A stretch of DNA of 64,000 bases from the NCBI GenBank assembly GCA_029962745.1, contig CM057171.1:3196682-3260681 (forward strand), in the 5' to 3' direction. The translations under genes were made by a program, and so were the position numbers. Below the pieces are notes generated by a model. It saw only the letters and a list, made by a program, of their open reading frames with translations, was not told the origin of the DNA and did not search any database. Shown here piece after piece: positions 10,074 to 19,759 of the stretch. Source of the stretch: Echinometra lucunter (Eukaryota > Echinodermata > Echinoidea > Camarodonta > Echinometridae). Position 1 is the first letter of the stretch, and the number at the start of each line of letters is the position of its first letter.

Positions 10074-13000
10074 CTAAAACCGTTTTCTTGAAGGTCACAC
10101 TTCCCATCTATGATAGTTTGAGCTATGGTTTCCATGCAGTCTACAACCTCGTCAGTCATGTTGAGAGCACAGCATTCTTTAAGTTGCTGCAGCATGGCAT
10201 CGCTTCTTCGAGAGTATCCCTTCTGTCTGTGGGCACCCTCCGGTCTGATCATCTGGGAAAGGCTAGCAATGAGGCTCTGGATGTTCTCTGCAACCTCAAC
10301 CGCAGGGCACACGTTGTCCATAATGTCATTTTTGAACAAGAGTTCCAGGAGAGACATCTTGCTGGGTATTCTTCCAGGACGGTGTTTCGGTGATCCTTCT
10401 TTATGGTTCCCATTGCGCCTTGGTGAAGCTTTGGGATTGCTGACGGGCCTACCGTTATTTGCAACGTCGTTCTGCTTCTCCTGGATGTGATATAGAAGCT
10501 CCATTGCACTCCAAATATCTCTCTTCCTCCTAGAATCTTCTTCCTCTTCTTCTTCTTCCTCTTCTTCTTCTTGTTCTCCTCCGTCATGCTGTTCTTGTGT
10601 TTGTGGTTCATTGCCATCTGTCAACCAATCCCACCAACCTCCAGTCTGTTCCTGTGCTTCAGGTTCCTGTCCTTCGCTTTCCGTTTGTTCCTGCGCTCCT
10701 TCTGACCCTTCTGACTCTTCTGCATTCATCCAACTCCAGATATTTCTCCTCTTTCTCGAATCTTCATCCTCTTCCTCTTCCTCCTCTTCTTCTTCCTCTT
10801 CTCCAACATTTTGCTCTTGAGCTTCAGTTTCTTGCCCTTCAGATTCCTGCCCTTCGCTCTCCATTTGCTCCTGTGGATCCTGTGCGCCATCCGAACCTTC
10901 GGACTCTTCAGCATTCATCCAACTCCAGACATTTCTCTTCTTTCTCGAGTCTTCATCCTCTTCCTCTTCCTCTTCTTCCTCTTCTTCTTCCTCTCCTCCA
11001 ACATTTTGCTCTTGAGCTTCAGTTTCTTGCCCTTCAAATTCCTGCCCTTCGCTCTCCATTTGCTCCTGTGGATCTTGTGCACCCTCCGAACCTTCGGACT
11101 CTTCTACATCTGTCCAACCCCAAATATCTCTCTTCCTTCTCGAGTTTTCATCTTCTTCCTCCTCCTCCTCTTTCTCTTCTGCCCAAACGCTTTGCTCTTG
11201 ATTTAGGGGTTTCTTACCACCAGACCACCAGTTCCACCATCCTCCGGTTTGTTCTTCTGCCTCTTGTTCCTGTGGCTCTAATTGAACTCCCGCTGATTCC
11301 TCTGGTTCTTCTGTTGCTGGTTCTTCCCCCTCTGATTCTGATTCTTGTCCTTCACTTTCCATCATCTCCTGTGGCCCCTCCTCTCCTACAGATTCTTGTT
11401 CACCTTCAGACTCTTCTTCTTCCTCTTCTCCTTCTGATTCGGCGTCTTCTCCTTCACTTTCCATAATCTCCTGTGGCCCCTCCTCTCCTACAGATTCTTG
11501 TTCACCTTCAGACTCTTCTTCCTCTTCTCCTTCTGATTCAACGCCTTCTCCTTCACTTTCCATCATCTCCTGTGGCCCCTCCTCTCCTACAGATTCTTGT
11601 TCACCTTCAGACTCTTCTTCTTCCTCTTCTCCTTCTGATTCAGCGTCTTCTCCTTCACTTTCCATAATCTCCTGTGGCCCCTCCTCTCCTACAGATTCTT
11701 GTTCACCTTCAGACTCTTCTTCTTCCTCTTCTCCTTCTGATTCAGCGTCTTCTCCTTCACTTTCCATAATCTCCTGTGGCCCCTCCTCTCCCATAGATTC
11801 TTGTTCACCTTCAGACTCTTCTCCTTCCTCTTCTCCTTCTGATTCAGCGTCTTCTCCTTCACTTTCCATAATCTCCTGTGGCCCCTCCTCTCCTACAGAT
11901 TCTTGTTCACCTTCAGACTCTTCTTCTTCCTCTTCTCCTTCTGATTCAACGTCTTCTCCTTCACTTTGCATTATCTCCTGTGGCGCCTCCTCTCCTACAG
12001 ATTCTTGTTCACCTTCAGACTCTTCTTCTTCCTCTTCTCCTTCTGATTCAACGTCTTCTCCTTCACTTTGCATTATCTCCTGTGGCGCCTCCTCTCCCAC
12101 AGACTCTTGTTCACCCTCAGACCCTTCCTCTTCTTCTTCTTCTTCTTCGAAGTCTGGGTCTTCTGATTCAGATTCTTCTCCTTCACTTTCCATAATTTCC
12201 TGTGGTTCCGGCTTTCCTTCTGATTCTTCAGCCTCTCCTCCCTCTGATTCAAGTTCTTGTGGGTTTTGCGATGATTCTTGTTCTTCAGGTTCCCCTCCAT
12301 CGGATGCTTTTGCCTTACTTTCCATCAATCCAAGTGGTACGCTTCCTTGTCCGGCCGATGTCCCGGCCTCTAATCCTTCTGATACTTCCCCAGATTCCTC
12401 TTCTTCCTCTGACTCTGGTTCTTGTCCTTCACTTTCCATTTGTTCTTGTGGTTCCAGGTCTCCCTCGGATTCTTCGGTCTCTTCACCTTCAGAACCCTCA
12501 CTTTCAGAACCTTCACTTTCTTGTCCTTCACTTTCAGATGCAGAGCTTTCGGATTCACCTTCAGATCCCTCACTTGCAGATCCCTCACTTCCCATCAATG
12601 ACGCAGGAGCACTGGGACTATAGTGTGCTTGGAAGCATTCCAGCTGAGCATCACCCGATTGGGAGCAACACGCTCGGAAGTCATCCTCATCTGAACTCCG
12701 AACTCCGAACTTCAAAGGAGCAGGAGCAAGCGAATTAGTAGTGCCTTGGGCACTTTCTGAGGGAGATCCAAAGTCAGTTTCCATAGCAGAGGAAGAAACG
12801 GGTAACACTGGAAGTGCAGCACAAGCCTCATTCAAAATTTGCAGCCAGAACGTTGTCAAGCACGTCTTAGTTTCTGCTACTGAATTTTCCTGGCAACAAT
12901 AAACTAAACTATCGACCTCATAAATACTTCGCCCAGCTGAAGCACGCACCTTTTTAGTAGTAGGTCTCATAAACTTTGTAGCTTGTCTGCGTCTGCGTTT

Positions 13001-15138
13001 ACGATCGTCTTCTTCCTCTTCTTCCTCTTCCTCTTCTTCTCCTTCATCCGCCGACTGTTCATTCTGCTCTGCCATCTGATCTGCCTGTTCTTCATTCTGC
13101 TCTGCAAGTTCTTCCATCTGTCCTTCTTCCTCCTCTGTCAATTCTTCCGCCAGGAGGTCCTGCAGTTCCTGCAGTTCGTTCTGAAATAGTGAAGGCTGGC
13201 TCAGTTCTACGTCGAGACCGTTCTCAAGATCAGCGTAAAAGTTCTGGAAACCTTCTGCAGCTTGGCAGATGGCATCTTGGTGATCAGCATCAAAACGCAT
13301 CTCAGGAGGCATGTCTTTGAGAAACTCAACAAGTGGCTTGACTTCCAAAGTGGGAAGTCGCAATGCAAGAACGGCCATGCTGGCATCTCGGATACAGTCT
13401 TTTCGCATGTCACCAGTTAATGAACAGCAAGGGTGTGAAGGATCGAGGAAAGGGCCAGTGTAGTCACTTGGGATGTATTCTCCGTAGAACCCGACTGGAA
13501 AATATACTCTAGGAGGAGGACCGTCGCACGATTGATCCGCCAGTCGTTGAGCAGTCTCCATCAGACAAGTGTACCTTCGGTTGTTCCTGTATCGGCAACA
13601 TTTCTTTACGGGCCATCGTCCCCTGAGTTCATATGAAGTTGCTGTTCTTGTCTCCTGGCAAACGCTGTCGATTCTGTTGAACTCTGCTACAGCCAGGAGT
13701 TCTGTTCGAATCTCCTGTACTTCCTCGATAACAGGTGGACTATAGGACAACATCGCTACCTGGCGATTTATGCGGGAGAAGCATGCAGCTCTTATATCCG
13801 CGTTTGGTCTCATGCAACACCTGTGATCATTATTGATTGGATCTTCTGTGCGTAGAATAGTGTTGAAAATATTAATCTGAAACAAATCATCGGTATTGCA
13901 AACCGCTGTAAAGTGATCCCTTCGAAGTACAGCTAGACATTCCCGTTGACTTTCACCGTCCTGCTCGCAGCATCGAATGACCTGCTCGTCTACCATGTCT
14001 ACGTCTTCTCTCACCACGGCACAAATGGCTTGGTTTTGCCGGCTCTCCTCCTTAGCCCAGCGCTGATCTTTCTGCCCACGTGTTACCTCTTCACGTACCT
14101 GATCTACTGATGAATCTTGGCGTTTGAGCTTAGAAAGGGACATCCTCATCTTTTTGATGCAGGAGATACGCTCCTCACCGTCGAGAATACAGCATTCATG
14201 GTCGGGATTTAGGTTCTTTTTGGCCGCATTAAAATCCTCACCTTCAACAATGGCGTAAGACACCTCTTCATTGGAGGAATTGCAAACTTGGGCCAAGACA
14301 TAATTCTGCCTGTTGTCCATGCATCTCTTCTTTTTGATGATTGTTGGAAGTTGACAACAGGAGATGAGTGCCTCGTCGGCATTCTCACTTCGAAGTTTGG
14401 CACATGTTCTCTTCATCCAAGTTGGTCGGTTTGAATCTTGAGACCTATCACCTGGCCCTCTTGTTGGGTTAACTCTTGATTGTTCATTGTTGGACCGTTT
14501 TTTCAGGAAGCAGTTATAACGGGCTTCAGCCTCCAGACTGCAGCATGGGTGAACCTTTTCCTTTTTACCTTTCCTATTCCGCGCAGCTTGCTTCTTGCAC
14601 AACCCTTCAAAATTGTTCCTCTCTACTTCCCTAAAACACATCAGAGCGTCATCAACATCTTCAACAGCGCAGCATGTCTGGTAGTCCTCGCTGTCCCTAT
14701 CGCCTTCAGGTGATTGATCGACAGCGTTGCACAGACGCTTGACTTTCTCGGCCTTCCGCTTCAAGGTGCGTCTCTCTTCAAATCTTCTCTTCTGTTTCGC
14801 TAGCAGCGCCTTCCTGTCCATACAGCTGTACCTCAGATCGCCTGTCAGGTTGCAGCAGGGACGCCCTGGTATACGATCTTCCACCGTGTTGCTGCTCTCC
14901 TCAACTCCCCTCAATCTGCAGATTTCGTCGTAGTGCGCCATCTTCTCCTCACTCAAGCAAACCATCCGGTCTGAATCGCTGGTAAGCTCACAACATCGTC
15001 TCACGCCCTCTGCGTTGGCCAATACGGGGTGACCCTCGAAGAAATCCCCTGCCATCTTGGAGCAGAAGGTGTCCAATCGATGCATATCGTTCTCTTCACC
15101 CGGGATTACTCGCACGAGACACATTCGGCGTTGGTGAA
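10074..15138 (-). CDS. Giant exon: secreted twin-cysteine, Ser/Glu-rich precursor with furin-type sites
   Basis: This is a 5,065-nt exon of about 1,688 codons, with acceptor ctctccatag and donor TTTTAG|GTAAAT. The N-terminal 700 residues carry modules of the form CC-x9/10-C, and there are thirteen in the whole exon. Two subtypes largely alternate (x10, then x9 with a GD.R or GE.R core such as CCNLTGDLRYSC and CCILDGEERISC). Several NxT sites sit next to the twin cysteines. Then follow an acidic Gln/Glu stretch ending in RKRRRR (12986-13003), two more modules, and a Ser-Glu-Gly block with a tandem array (about 34 residues per unit). Next come cassettes separated by RRKR, RKKR, RKRR and RRKR sites, and last a CC module near the 3' end (CCALNMTDEVVDC). 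CC-x(7-10)-C is known from ECM1 and the albumin fold, so relation to these is plausible but unproven. S-x-E sites are dense, as in Fam20C substrates. Likely secreted or matrix protein; the function is unknown. Confidence 0.85.
10500..11150 (-). repeat. Coding tandem cassettes, each bounded by a furin-type site
   Basis: Three cassettes of about 63-75 residues lie within the giant exon. Basic sites are encoded at 11129-11140 (RRKR), 10934-10945 (RKKR), 10745-10756 (RKRR) and 10520-10531 (RRKR). Each is preceded by a Glu/Asp run and followed by (D/N)(I/V)W, as in RKKRNVWSWMNAEESEGS. Cassettes 1 and 2 are nearly identical at both DNA and protein level, so the duplication is recent or homogenised. 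After the last site the sequence changes to a helical, non-acidic part (DIWSAMELLYHIQ). Confidence 0.85.
11340..12190 (-). repeat. Coding tandem array, 99-102 bp units (33-34 residues)
   Basis: About eight in-frame units encode variants of SEGEQESVGEEGPQEIM plus a Glu run. Landmarks spaced about 102 bp apart are the copies of ctcctgtggc near 11365, 11468, 11567, 11670, 11772, 11873, 11974 and 12076. Unit length varies by whole codons only, so the frame is kept. Neighbouring units are nearly identical, which points to unequal exchange. Confidence 0.9.
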
Positions 15139-15563
15139 CTATGGAGAGAAAAATCAAATAAACACCAATTGCCTGACATGTATAACCATTCCGTGGACTA
15201 GTAGAGCTACATTTGAAAAAAAAAACAACTGTTGGAATCCTAGTAAGAAGTGAAATAAAATAAGTTGTTTTAACTGTCAATTTCAGCGGAACTTTTTTGA
15301 AGAAGTTTCGCGAATTCCAAATCTTTAATCCGATATAAACAAGGACAAAGCTTATCGAAAATATGCCACTTTTTATCCCAATTGTTTATCCAGAAATAAA
15401 GATAATGGTGAAGATGATAATGTAATGATATTAAAACAATCTATATGCTGGGAATGATGCCGGTAATCATGGTAATGGTAGTGATGGTGGTGGTGGTGGT
15501 GGTGGAGGAATAGGATGGAATAGTAGGAGGAAGAGGAAGAGGAGGATAGAGAAGATGGTTTAC
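15139..15563. other. Intron with (GGT)n and polypurine stretch
   Basis: A short intron containing a (GGT)n tract near 15484-15505 and a GGA/GAA-rich stretch to 15555. Nothing else is seen. Confidence 0.6.
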
Positions 15564-15716
15564 CTGGAAGCTGGCAACATTCTTTAATGATCGCAGGAAG
15601 TACAGATCCTCTGAAGTTGCCTTCCTCGCATAGTCGTTCGATGTTGTCATACAGCTCCTCATCATAAAATGCCTCCTCTTCTTCCTCTTCAATGGGAGCA
15701 GGCTCCTCTGTTGCAT
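15564..15716 (-). CDS. Exon of the twin-cysteine protein (acidic lead and first CC module)
   Basis: This 153-nt exon has acceptor ccaccatgccag and donor CCAG|GTAAAC. It encodes about 51 residues: a proline/alanine start, a run of six glutamates, then NIERLCEEGNFRGSVLP and a twin cysteine (ECCQLP). The third cysteine of the module comes from the next exon (HQRRMC), giving CC-x9-C across the splice junction; this supports the joint. It is duplicated at 23586-23734 with one amino-acid change near the end (Lys to Glu before the CC) and a changed residue that lies upstream of the splice site. Confidence 0.8.
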
Positions 15717-15749
15717 CTGGCATGGTGGGTAGAGGATGAAAGAAATAGG

Positions 15750-15842
15750 TGACGGAAAAGATAAAGAAAGATAGAGAGGGAAAGAGAGGGAAAGAGAAAG
15801 AGAGAAAGGGAGAGAGAGACAGAGGGAGAGAGAGACAGAGAG
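15750..15842 (+). repeat. Purine-rich (GA)n/(GGGA)n tract
   Basis: An imperfect GA-rich microsatellite in the intron. The copy at 23776-23875 is similar but differs in length. Confidence 0.85.
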
Positions 15843-16020
15843 ATTTAAAACAATAGTTAAAGGTATGTTTTGCATCTCTTTTCACTGCCTATTTGAATGC
15901 ACTTAACGATATTAAACTCTGTTGGCAAAACATGCCAATTTCTGTTAGAACAATTATGCAACAATTATGAGAAGAAAATATATCTTAAAGTATTGGGCTA
16001 TAACTGAATCTTTAGAATAC

Positions 16021-16118
16021 CTGGTTTGTTCATCCCGACCACACAGACTTCCTTACTGAGGGATCCCTTCTCGAATGAAGCCTCAGAATACACGGTGTCA
16101 GCGGCTTTTAGTGTAGCT
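16021..16118 (-). CDS. Exon of the twin-cysteine protein
   Basis: This 98-nt exon has acceptor aactttccag and donor CCAG|GTATTC. The phase is two bases carried in and one base carried out, so it links the exons at 17498-17711 and 15564-15716 without a stop. It encodes about 33 residues (LKAADTVYSEASFEKGSLSK and EVCVVGMNKPG) with one cysteine. No domain is recognised. The duplicate at 24086-24183 has the same length, with scattered substitutions. Confidence 0.7.
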
Positions 16119-16370
16119 CTGGAAAGTTAGAAAATTACAGGCATAAGTCATCGATTCGACAAGGGTAAAGTTACAGGCTCAGTTTTGATATGGCAATTTG
16201 AAAAAAAAAAAAAAAATGAATGCAGACATCGTACGAACATGGGGCCATGGAAGGGGGGAGGGGGGGGGGTCAAATGATATTGGGTACAGTCGCAGATTGT
16301 GCATCTACACCGAGCATGCTAATCTTCTACTATACTCTCTCTCTTAAAAAAGAAAAAAGAAAAAAAAATG

Positions 16371-16643
16371 GACGCGTTCACTCTGTTAGGGGTGAATTTC
16401 AGAAGAGAGTCAATTAAGAGTGAATTAAGAGGTGAATTAAGAGTAAAAATTGTGATATTCACTCTTTATTCACTCTTTGAGGGGTGACCTCAGGGATCAC
16501 TCAAGGATTGTGAGTGGATTGTGAGTGATCCCTGAGGTCACCCCTCAAAGAGTGAATAAAGAGTGAATATCACAATTTTTTACTCTTAATTCACTCTAAA
16601 TGCACTCTCTTCTGAAATTCACCCCTAACAGAGTGAACGCGTT
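16371..16643. mobile_element. Long palindromic foldback element of about 270 bp (copy 1)
   Basis: The left arm starts gacgcgttcactctgttag and the right arm ends ctaacagagtgaacgcgt. The arms of about 130 bp are close to perfect complements, with a small centre near 16505. Many GAGTGAAT/ATTCACTC subrepeats lie in each arm. A poly(T)/poly(A) run stands just outside each end. No coding capacity and no certain target duplication. It is repeated at 24431-24711 as part of the larger duplication. Confidence 0.8.
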
Positions 16644-17497
16644 CACTCTTTTTTTTTTTTTAGAGAGAGAGAGAGAGAGTACCCCGATACTTGGCAAAAG
16701 GAAGCATATAACAACGAATACATATTCCACAAATGACGAAAATATATTTTTGACCATGCCCAGCCTACTACATGGAAATTTTTTATCATAAAGAAATATA
16801 TATATATATATATATTGTATCTATGTCGTAAACTGCTTCCTTATGAAATGTTGTCAGGAAATTCGATGCTCTTGCTTCCTTTTACCACCAAAATATTCCA
16901 GAAACTGGTCAGGTTTGTGACCTTTGTGACTAATGACATGGTCACTTATAGAGCATGCATCGAATTTGGCAAATCAATAAAAAAAAAAGAAAAAAGTCAA
17001 TTTCCGTAAAAAATGACATTTGCTTCTTATTTTCCAGAGTAGGGCAGTTAGTAATAGCCGTTGCTGACGTAAGAATTGCCAGAATAAAGAAAACTCTCTT
17101 TCTCTTTTTTCAAGAAATTGAAATACCCCCTTGTTTAAAACGTTAATCGACAGCATCTTCATCAGGATGCCGTAGAAACCTCATCATCGAAAATTACGCT
17201 GATGACGTAGCGACCCCAACGATATAAAATAAAGTCAGAATGGTGATATACTCGTATTTAGTTCGAGCACGGTTTTGTTCAGTATGCTGAAACGTGCTAT
17301 AAACAGATAAAGTGATACCGTTCAGGGAACCCGGGAACATTGACCCGAGAGGTGTGACGCCTGCTGCGGGGAGGGGGGGGGGGGGGGGGGGGGGGGGAGA
17401 CTATTTCTTCCAAATGAATGGAAAATCTTTTCCTGATGTTTCGCTGGCCGAGATCCAATAAATTTTGATGTGATGTGAATGATAATTGTATAAATAC
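16644..17497. other. Intron, AT-rich, with a long G homopolymer
   Basis: Contains (TA)n at 16798-16815, an A-rich run at 16979-16995 and a G run of about 26 bases at 17372-17397. In the second copy the G run (25433-25447) is shorter. No coding signal. Confidence 0.6.
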
Positions 17498-17711
17498 CTG
17501 AAACTAACACAGCCACACCGAGGGGCCTTCCATGCGAAGGAGATTCTGCGCATATCTGTGACTAAGGCATGTCTGATCACATGAGGGCAGTCTTCATCTG
17601 GTGTACCAATATCATACTTGTCGATCATCGTACCGTGGTCGCAATGAGGATCGTTGTTGAGTGCTGTGACCAGGAACTCCTGGAAGAGGTCGCTGGTGCT
17701 TGTAAGGCTGA
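17498..17711 (-). CDS. Exon of the twin-cysteine protein (Cys-containing N-terminal domain)
   Basis: This 214-nt exon has acceptor tgttttcacag and donor TTCAG|GTATTT. It encodes about 71 residues beginning SLTSTSDLFQEFLVTALNND. Cysteines occur as DPHC, DEDC and a closing APRCGCVSF, and there is no twin cysteine, so the domain is different from the modules downstream. The exon starts after one base of a codon. The 28-nt exon at 19492-19519 and the exon at 21354-21500 both end in that phase. The second copy (25548-25761) is intact and differs by one conservative change (HALVTD to HAIVTD). Confidence 0.75.
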
Positions 17712-18106
17712 CTGTGAAAACATCAAAAAAGCATCGTTAGAGCTCGGTCCATTCATTTCATTATGAACATGGCGTTATACAAAATTAATGCGTACGATAA
17801 TTATTTTCATCATGATCACCATGAGCATCTTCAAATCATCACCATCATCTTTTTTTCATTATCATGATTATTATCGTCATCGTTATCGTGATTATTGTCG
17901 ATATCCCCATCATTATTATACGTATTACCACCACCATCATCATTATCATCAGCAGCAGCAGCAGAAGCAGCAGCATCACCTGACCACCACCACAACCGGA
18001 ATGCAAAATAAATGTACATGATTTCAACATGAATCTAACATCTTTGTATAGCCTCGGGACAGGTGTGCATTTTATCTTTCTAATTTCTTAACTTGTGTAA
18101 GAGTAC

Positions 18107-18182
18107 CTGCATTTTCATGACCTTTTAAAAAATCTTTAAAAAGATCAATAGATACATTATACATGTTGTAGAAGCAGATGAA
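18107..18182 (-). CDS. Duplicated small exon B
   Basis: Homologous to the exon at 18772-18838. The donor (GCAG|GTACTC) is shared. Two acceptors are possible: aaattcag before 18182 gives 76 nt, and tttaaag before 18133 gives 27 nt. The long form reads FICFYNMYNVSIDLFKDFLK, the short form only the part from DFLKGHENA. Both forms join the exon at 17498-17711 in frame. The flanking intron is as similar as the exon itself, so the duplication is young and coding use is not proven. Confidence 0.4.
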
Positions 18183-18220
18183 CTGAATTTACTCCACACA
18201 CTAACATGACTAAGAAAACG

Positions 18221-18546
18221 GTTCAATTTACACCCTTCAAATGCAACACTGGGAGCTCCTTTATAGGTACAACTTTGCACCGTAAGCTGCGTTTTGCCAC
18301 ATTTAAGGGTGCAGTGAGCTACACATTTTGCATACACCCTTAAGGTTGCAAATTTGTACCATTTAGGGAGAGGTGCAAATTTGCACCATTTTGAATGCAA
18401 AAACTTTTGCACCTTTAAGGGTGCAGACGGGCATTTCAGGGTGCATACAAGTACAAAAGGGTGCATCTTTGCACATTTTCATGTAGGGTGCAAGATTGCA
18501 CCCAAATAGGTGTCTCCAGTGTTGCATTTAGGGTGCAAACTTGAAC
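18221..18546. mobile_element. About 326-bp inverted-repeat element built from GGTGCAAA motifs (copy 1)
   Basis: The left end reads gttcaatttacaccctt then aaatgcaacactgg, and the right end is its imperfect complement (ccagtgttgcattta, gggtgcaaacttgaac). Inside, GGGTGCAAA and TTTGCACC recur more than a dozen times in both orientations. It sits between exon B and exon A. It is probably a non-autonomous DNA element, although no target duplication is readable. Confidence 0.65.
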
Positions 18547-18567
18547 TTTTTTTCTTAGTGTGTACGT

Positions 18568-18588
18568 ATCACCATCATCATTATCATT

Positions 18589-18626
<38 letters not shown>

Positions 18627-18715
18627 TATCATCCCCATAACCATCATCATCACGACGACCACCACCACCACACCATCAAAACCACCACCACCTCAACCGG
18701 AATACATCTTTCTAA
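18568..18715 (+). repeat. (ATC)n / (ACC)n microsatellite
   Basis: ATC repeats pass into CACCAC repeats. A related tract (17800-18000) precedes exon B, so the microsatellite was part of the local duplication that made exons A and B. Confidence 0.85.
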
Positions 18716-18771
18716 AGCGTCGGGACAGGTGTGCATTTTATCCTTATAATTTCTTAACTTGTCAAGAGTAC

Positions 18772-18838
18772 CTGCATTTCCATGACCTTTTAAAAGATCT
18801 TTAAAAAGATCAATAGTTGCATTGTAGAAACGCATGAC
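18772..18838 (-). CDS. Small exon A (homologue of exon B)
   Basis: 67 nt with acceptor gttaattcag and donor GCAG|GTACTC, or 27 nt if the inner acceptor ctttttaaag (before 18798) is used. The long form reads VMRFYNATIDLFKDLLKGHG. It starts on a codon boundary and ends after one base. The short form has one base in and one base out, which matches the exons at 19492 and 21354, both ending after one base. The second copy at 26825-26890 is one base shorter and so would be out of frame. Confidence 0.45.
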
Positions 18839-18910
18839 CTGAATTAACTCCACAGTGTTTAACATGATGACGAAATGGGTTGAATCAACCAGAGCGATAA
18901 GATTTCCCAT

Positions 18911-19491
18911 AAGAGATTAGGCACATAAAGGCGTTTAAAGTTTATGCCCAGGTGCCGCAAGATTTAAGTCTAGTTTCGTCGACTCCTGATTAATCTTTTA
19001 ACAAATATTTGTTACGGGGCAAACATTATTCCGAAAATCCTAATGCCCCTTGATTATGTGTTTGCTCCATCCTGAGATTATCTTTTGTTTTGCTTGAACA
19101 ATTATTTTAGCTTGCTATAATTTGTAGATGGCGATTACTTGCTGCCCAATGCACCACCGAGTGCAGGCAAAAACTAAGTAATTAAGTAATTTCTACATAC
19201 ATATGAATAAACCTTCAACAATTTTATTTTTTCCCAGTTTTTAAATGATGAAAAAAAAAACTTAACCTGTTGAATATCAAATTATCTCTTTCCCCATAGA
19301 CTTAATACAAGGGCCATCTGGTTCTTGTAGCCAACAAATTAATAAATAGTTCTTGTGAATATTGTATTTTTGTATTTATTTGAAATATCATTCACATCTG
19401 TAAATGAACAAAACAATATAATGAAAAAGAAAACAAAAGAAAAATATTGAAATAATAATCAGTGTGAAAAATAGAAAAAAAATGTCCTTAC
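18911..19491. other. Intron, nothing recognised
   Basis: AT-rich single-copy-looking DNA shared almost unchanged with the second copy (26970-27543). Confidence 0.5.
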
Positions 19492-19519
19492 ACGTAAGCA
19501 GTCCAACTACCAATAGCAT
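19492..19519 (-). CDS. Candidate alternative first coding exon (signal-peptide start)
   Basis: A minus-strand ATG at 19519 opens MLLVVGLLT, ended by a strong donor ACGT|GTAAGG after 28 nt. Spliced straight to 17711 it reads MLLVVGLLTFSLTSTSDLF in frame, which has the form of a short signal peptide. A TATA-like box and a perfect E-box palindrome lie upstream (19671-19713). A preceding tttag could also act as an acceptor, so the exon might be internal. The second copy at 27544-27571 keeps frame and donor (MLLVVGLLR). Confidence 0.45.
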
Positions 19520-19670
19520 TCTAAAGACCTGAGACTATTAATGTACGTCGACATCGTCGAGCAGTTAATGTAACATGAACTATAGCAAATCCTATGCTAC
19601 CGTTTAATGACAAAAGGAAGCAACTATTTTTTTTTCTTTATTTTTTTTTCTTTTTGTTGATTTGGGGTAA

Positions 19671-19713
19671 TTTTATATGCTCTACTTGATGAAAAAAATG
19701 AGGTCACGTGACC
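19671..19713 (-). promoter_or_regulatory. Putative internal promoter: TATA-like box and E-box
   Basis: On the minus strand the 12-bp palindrome GGTCACGTGACC (19702-19713) is followed 23 bp later by CATATAAAA (19671-19679). The ATG at 19519 lies about 150 bp further on. Both motifs are unchanged in the second copy near 27723-27762. The polypyrimidine run between TATA and ATG is also shared. This is a sequence-motif inference only. Confidence 0.4.
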
Positions 19714-19759
19714 AGCAATTTCCAAAATATATAATGGCTAAAGGTAGCGACTCCATAGA

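Noticed and set aside
10597..12738. Plus-strand frames with Leu/Pro/Ser runs of up to 289 codons
   Set aside because: They are antisense shadows of the repetitive minus-strand exon, which has better coding evidence.
18041..18106. Further coding extension of exon B downstream of the donor
   Set aside because: The homologous stretch contains an in-frame stop and one extra base relative to the exon A copy; it is best read as intron.
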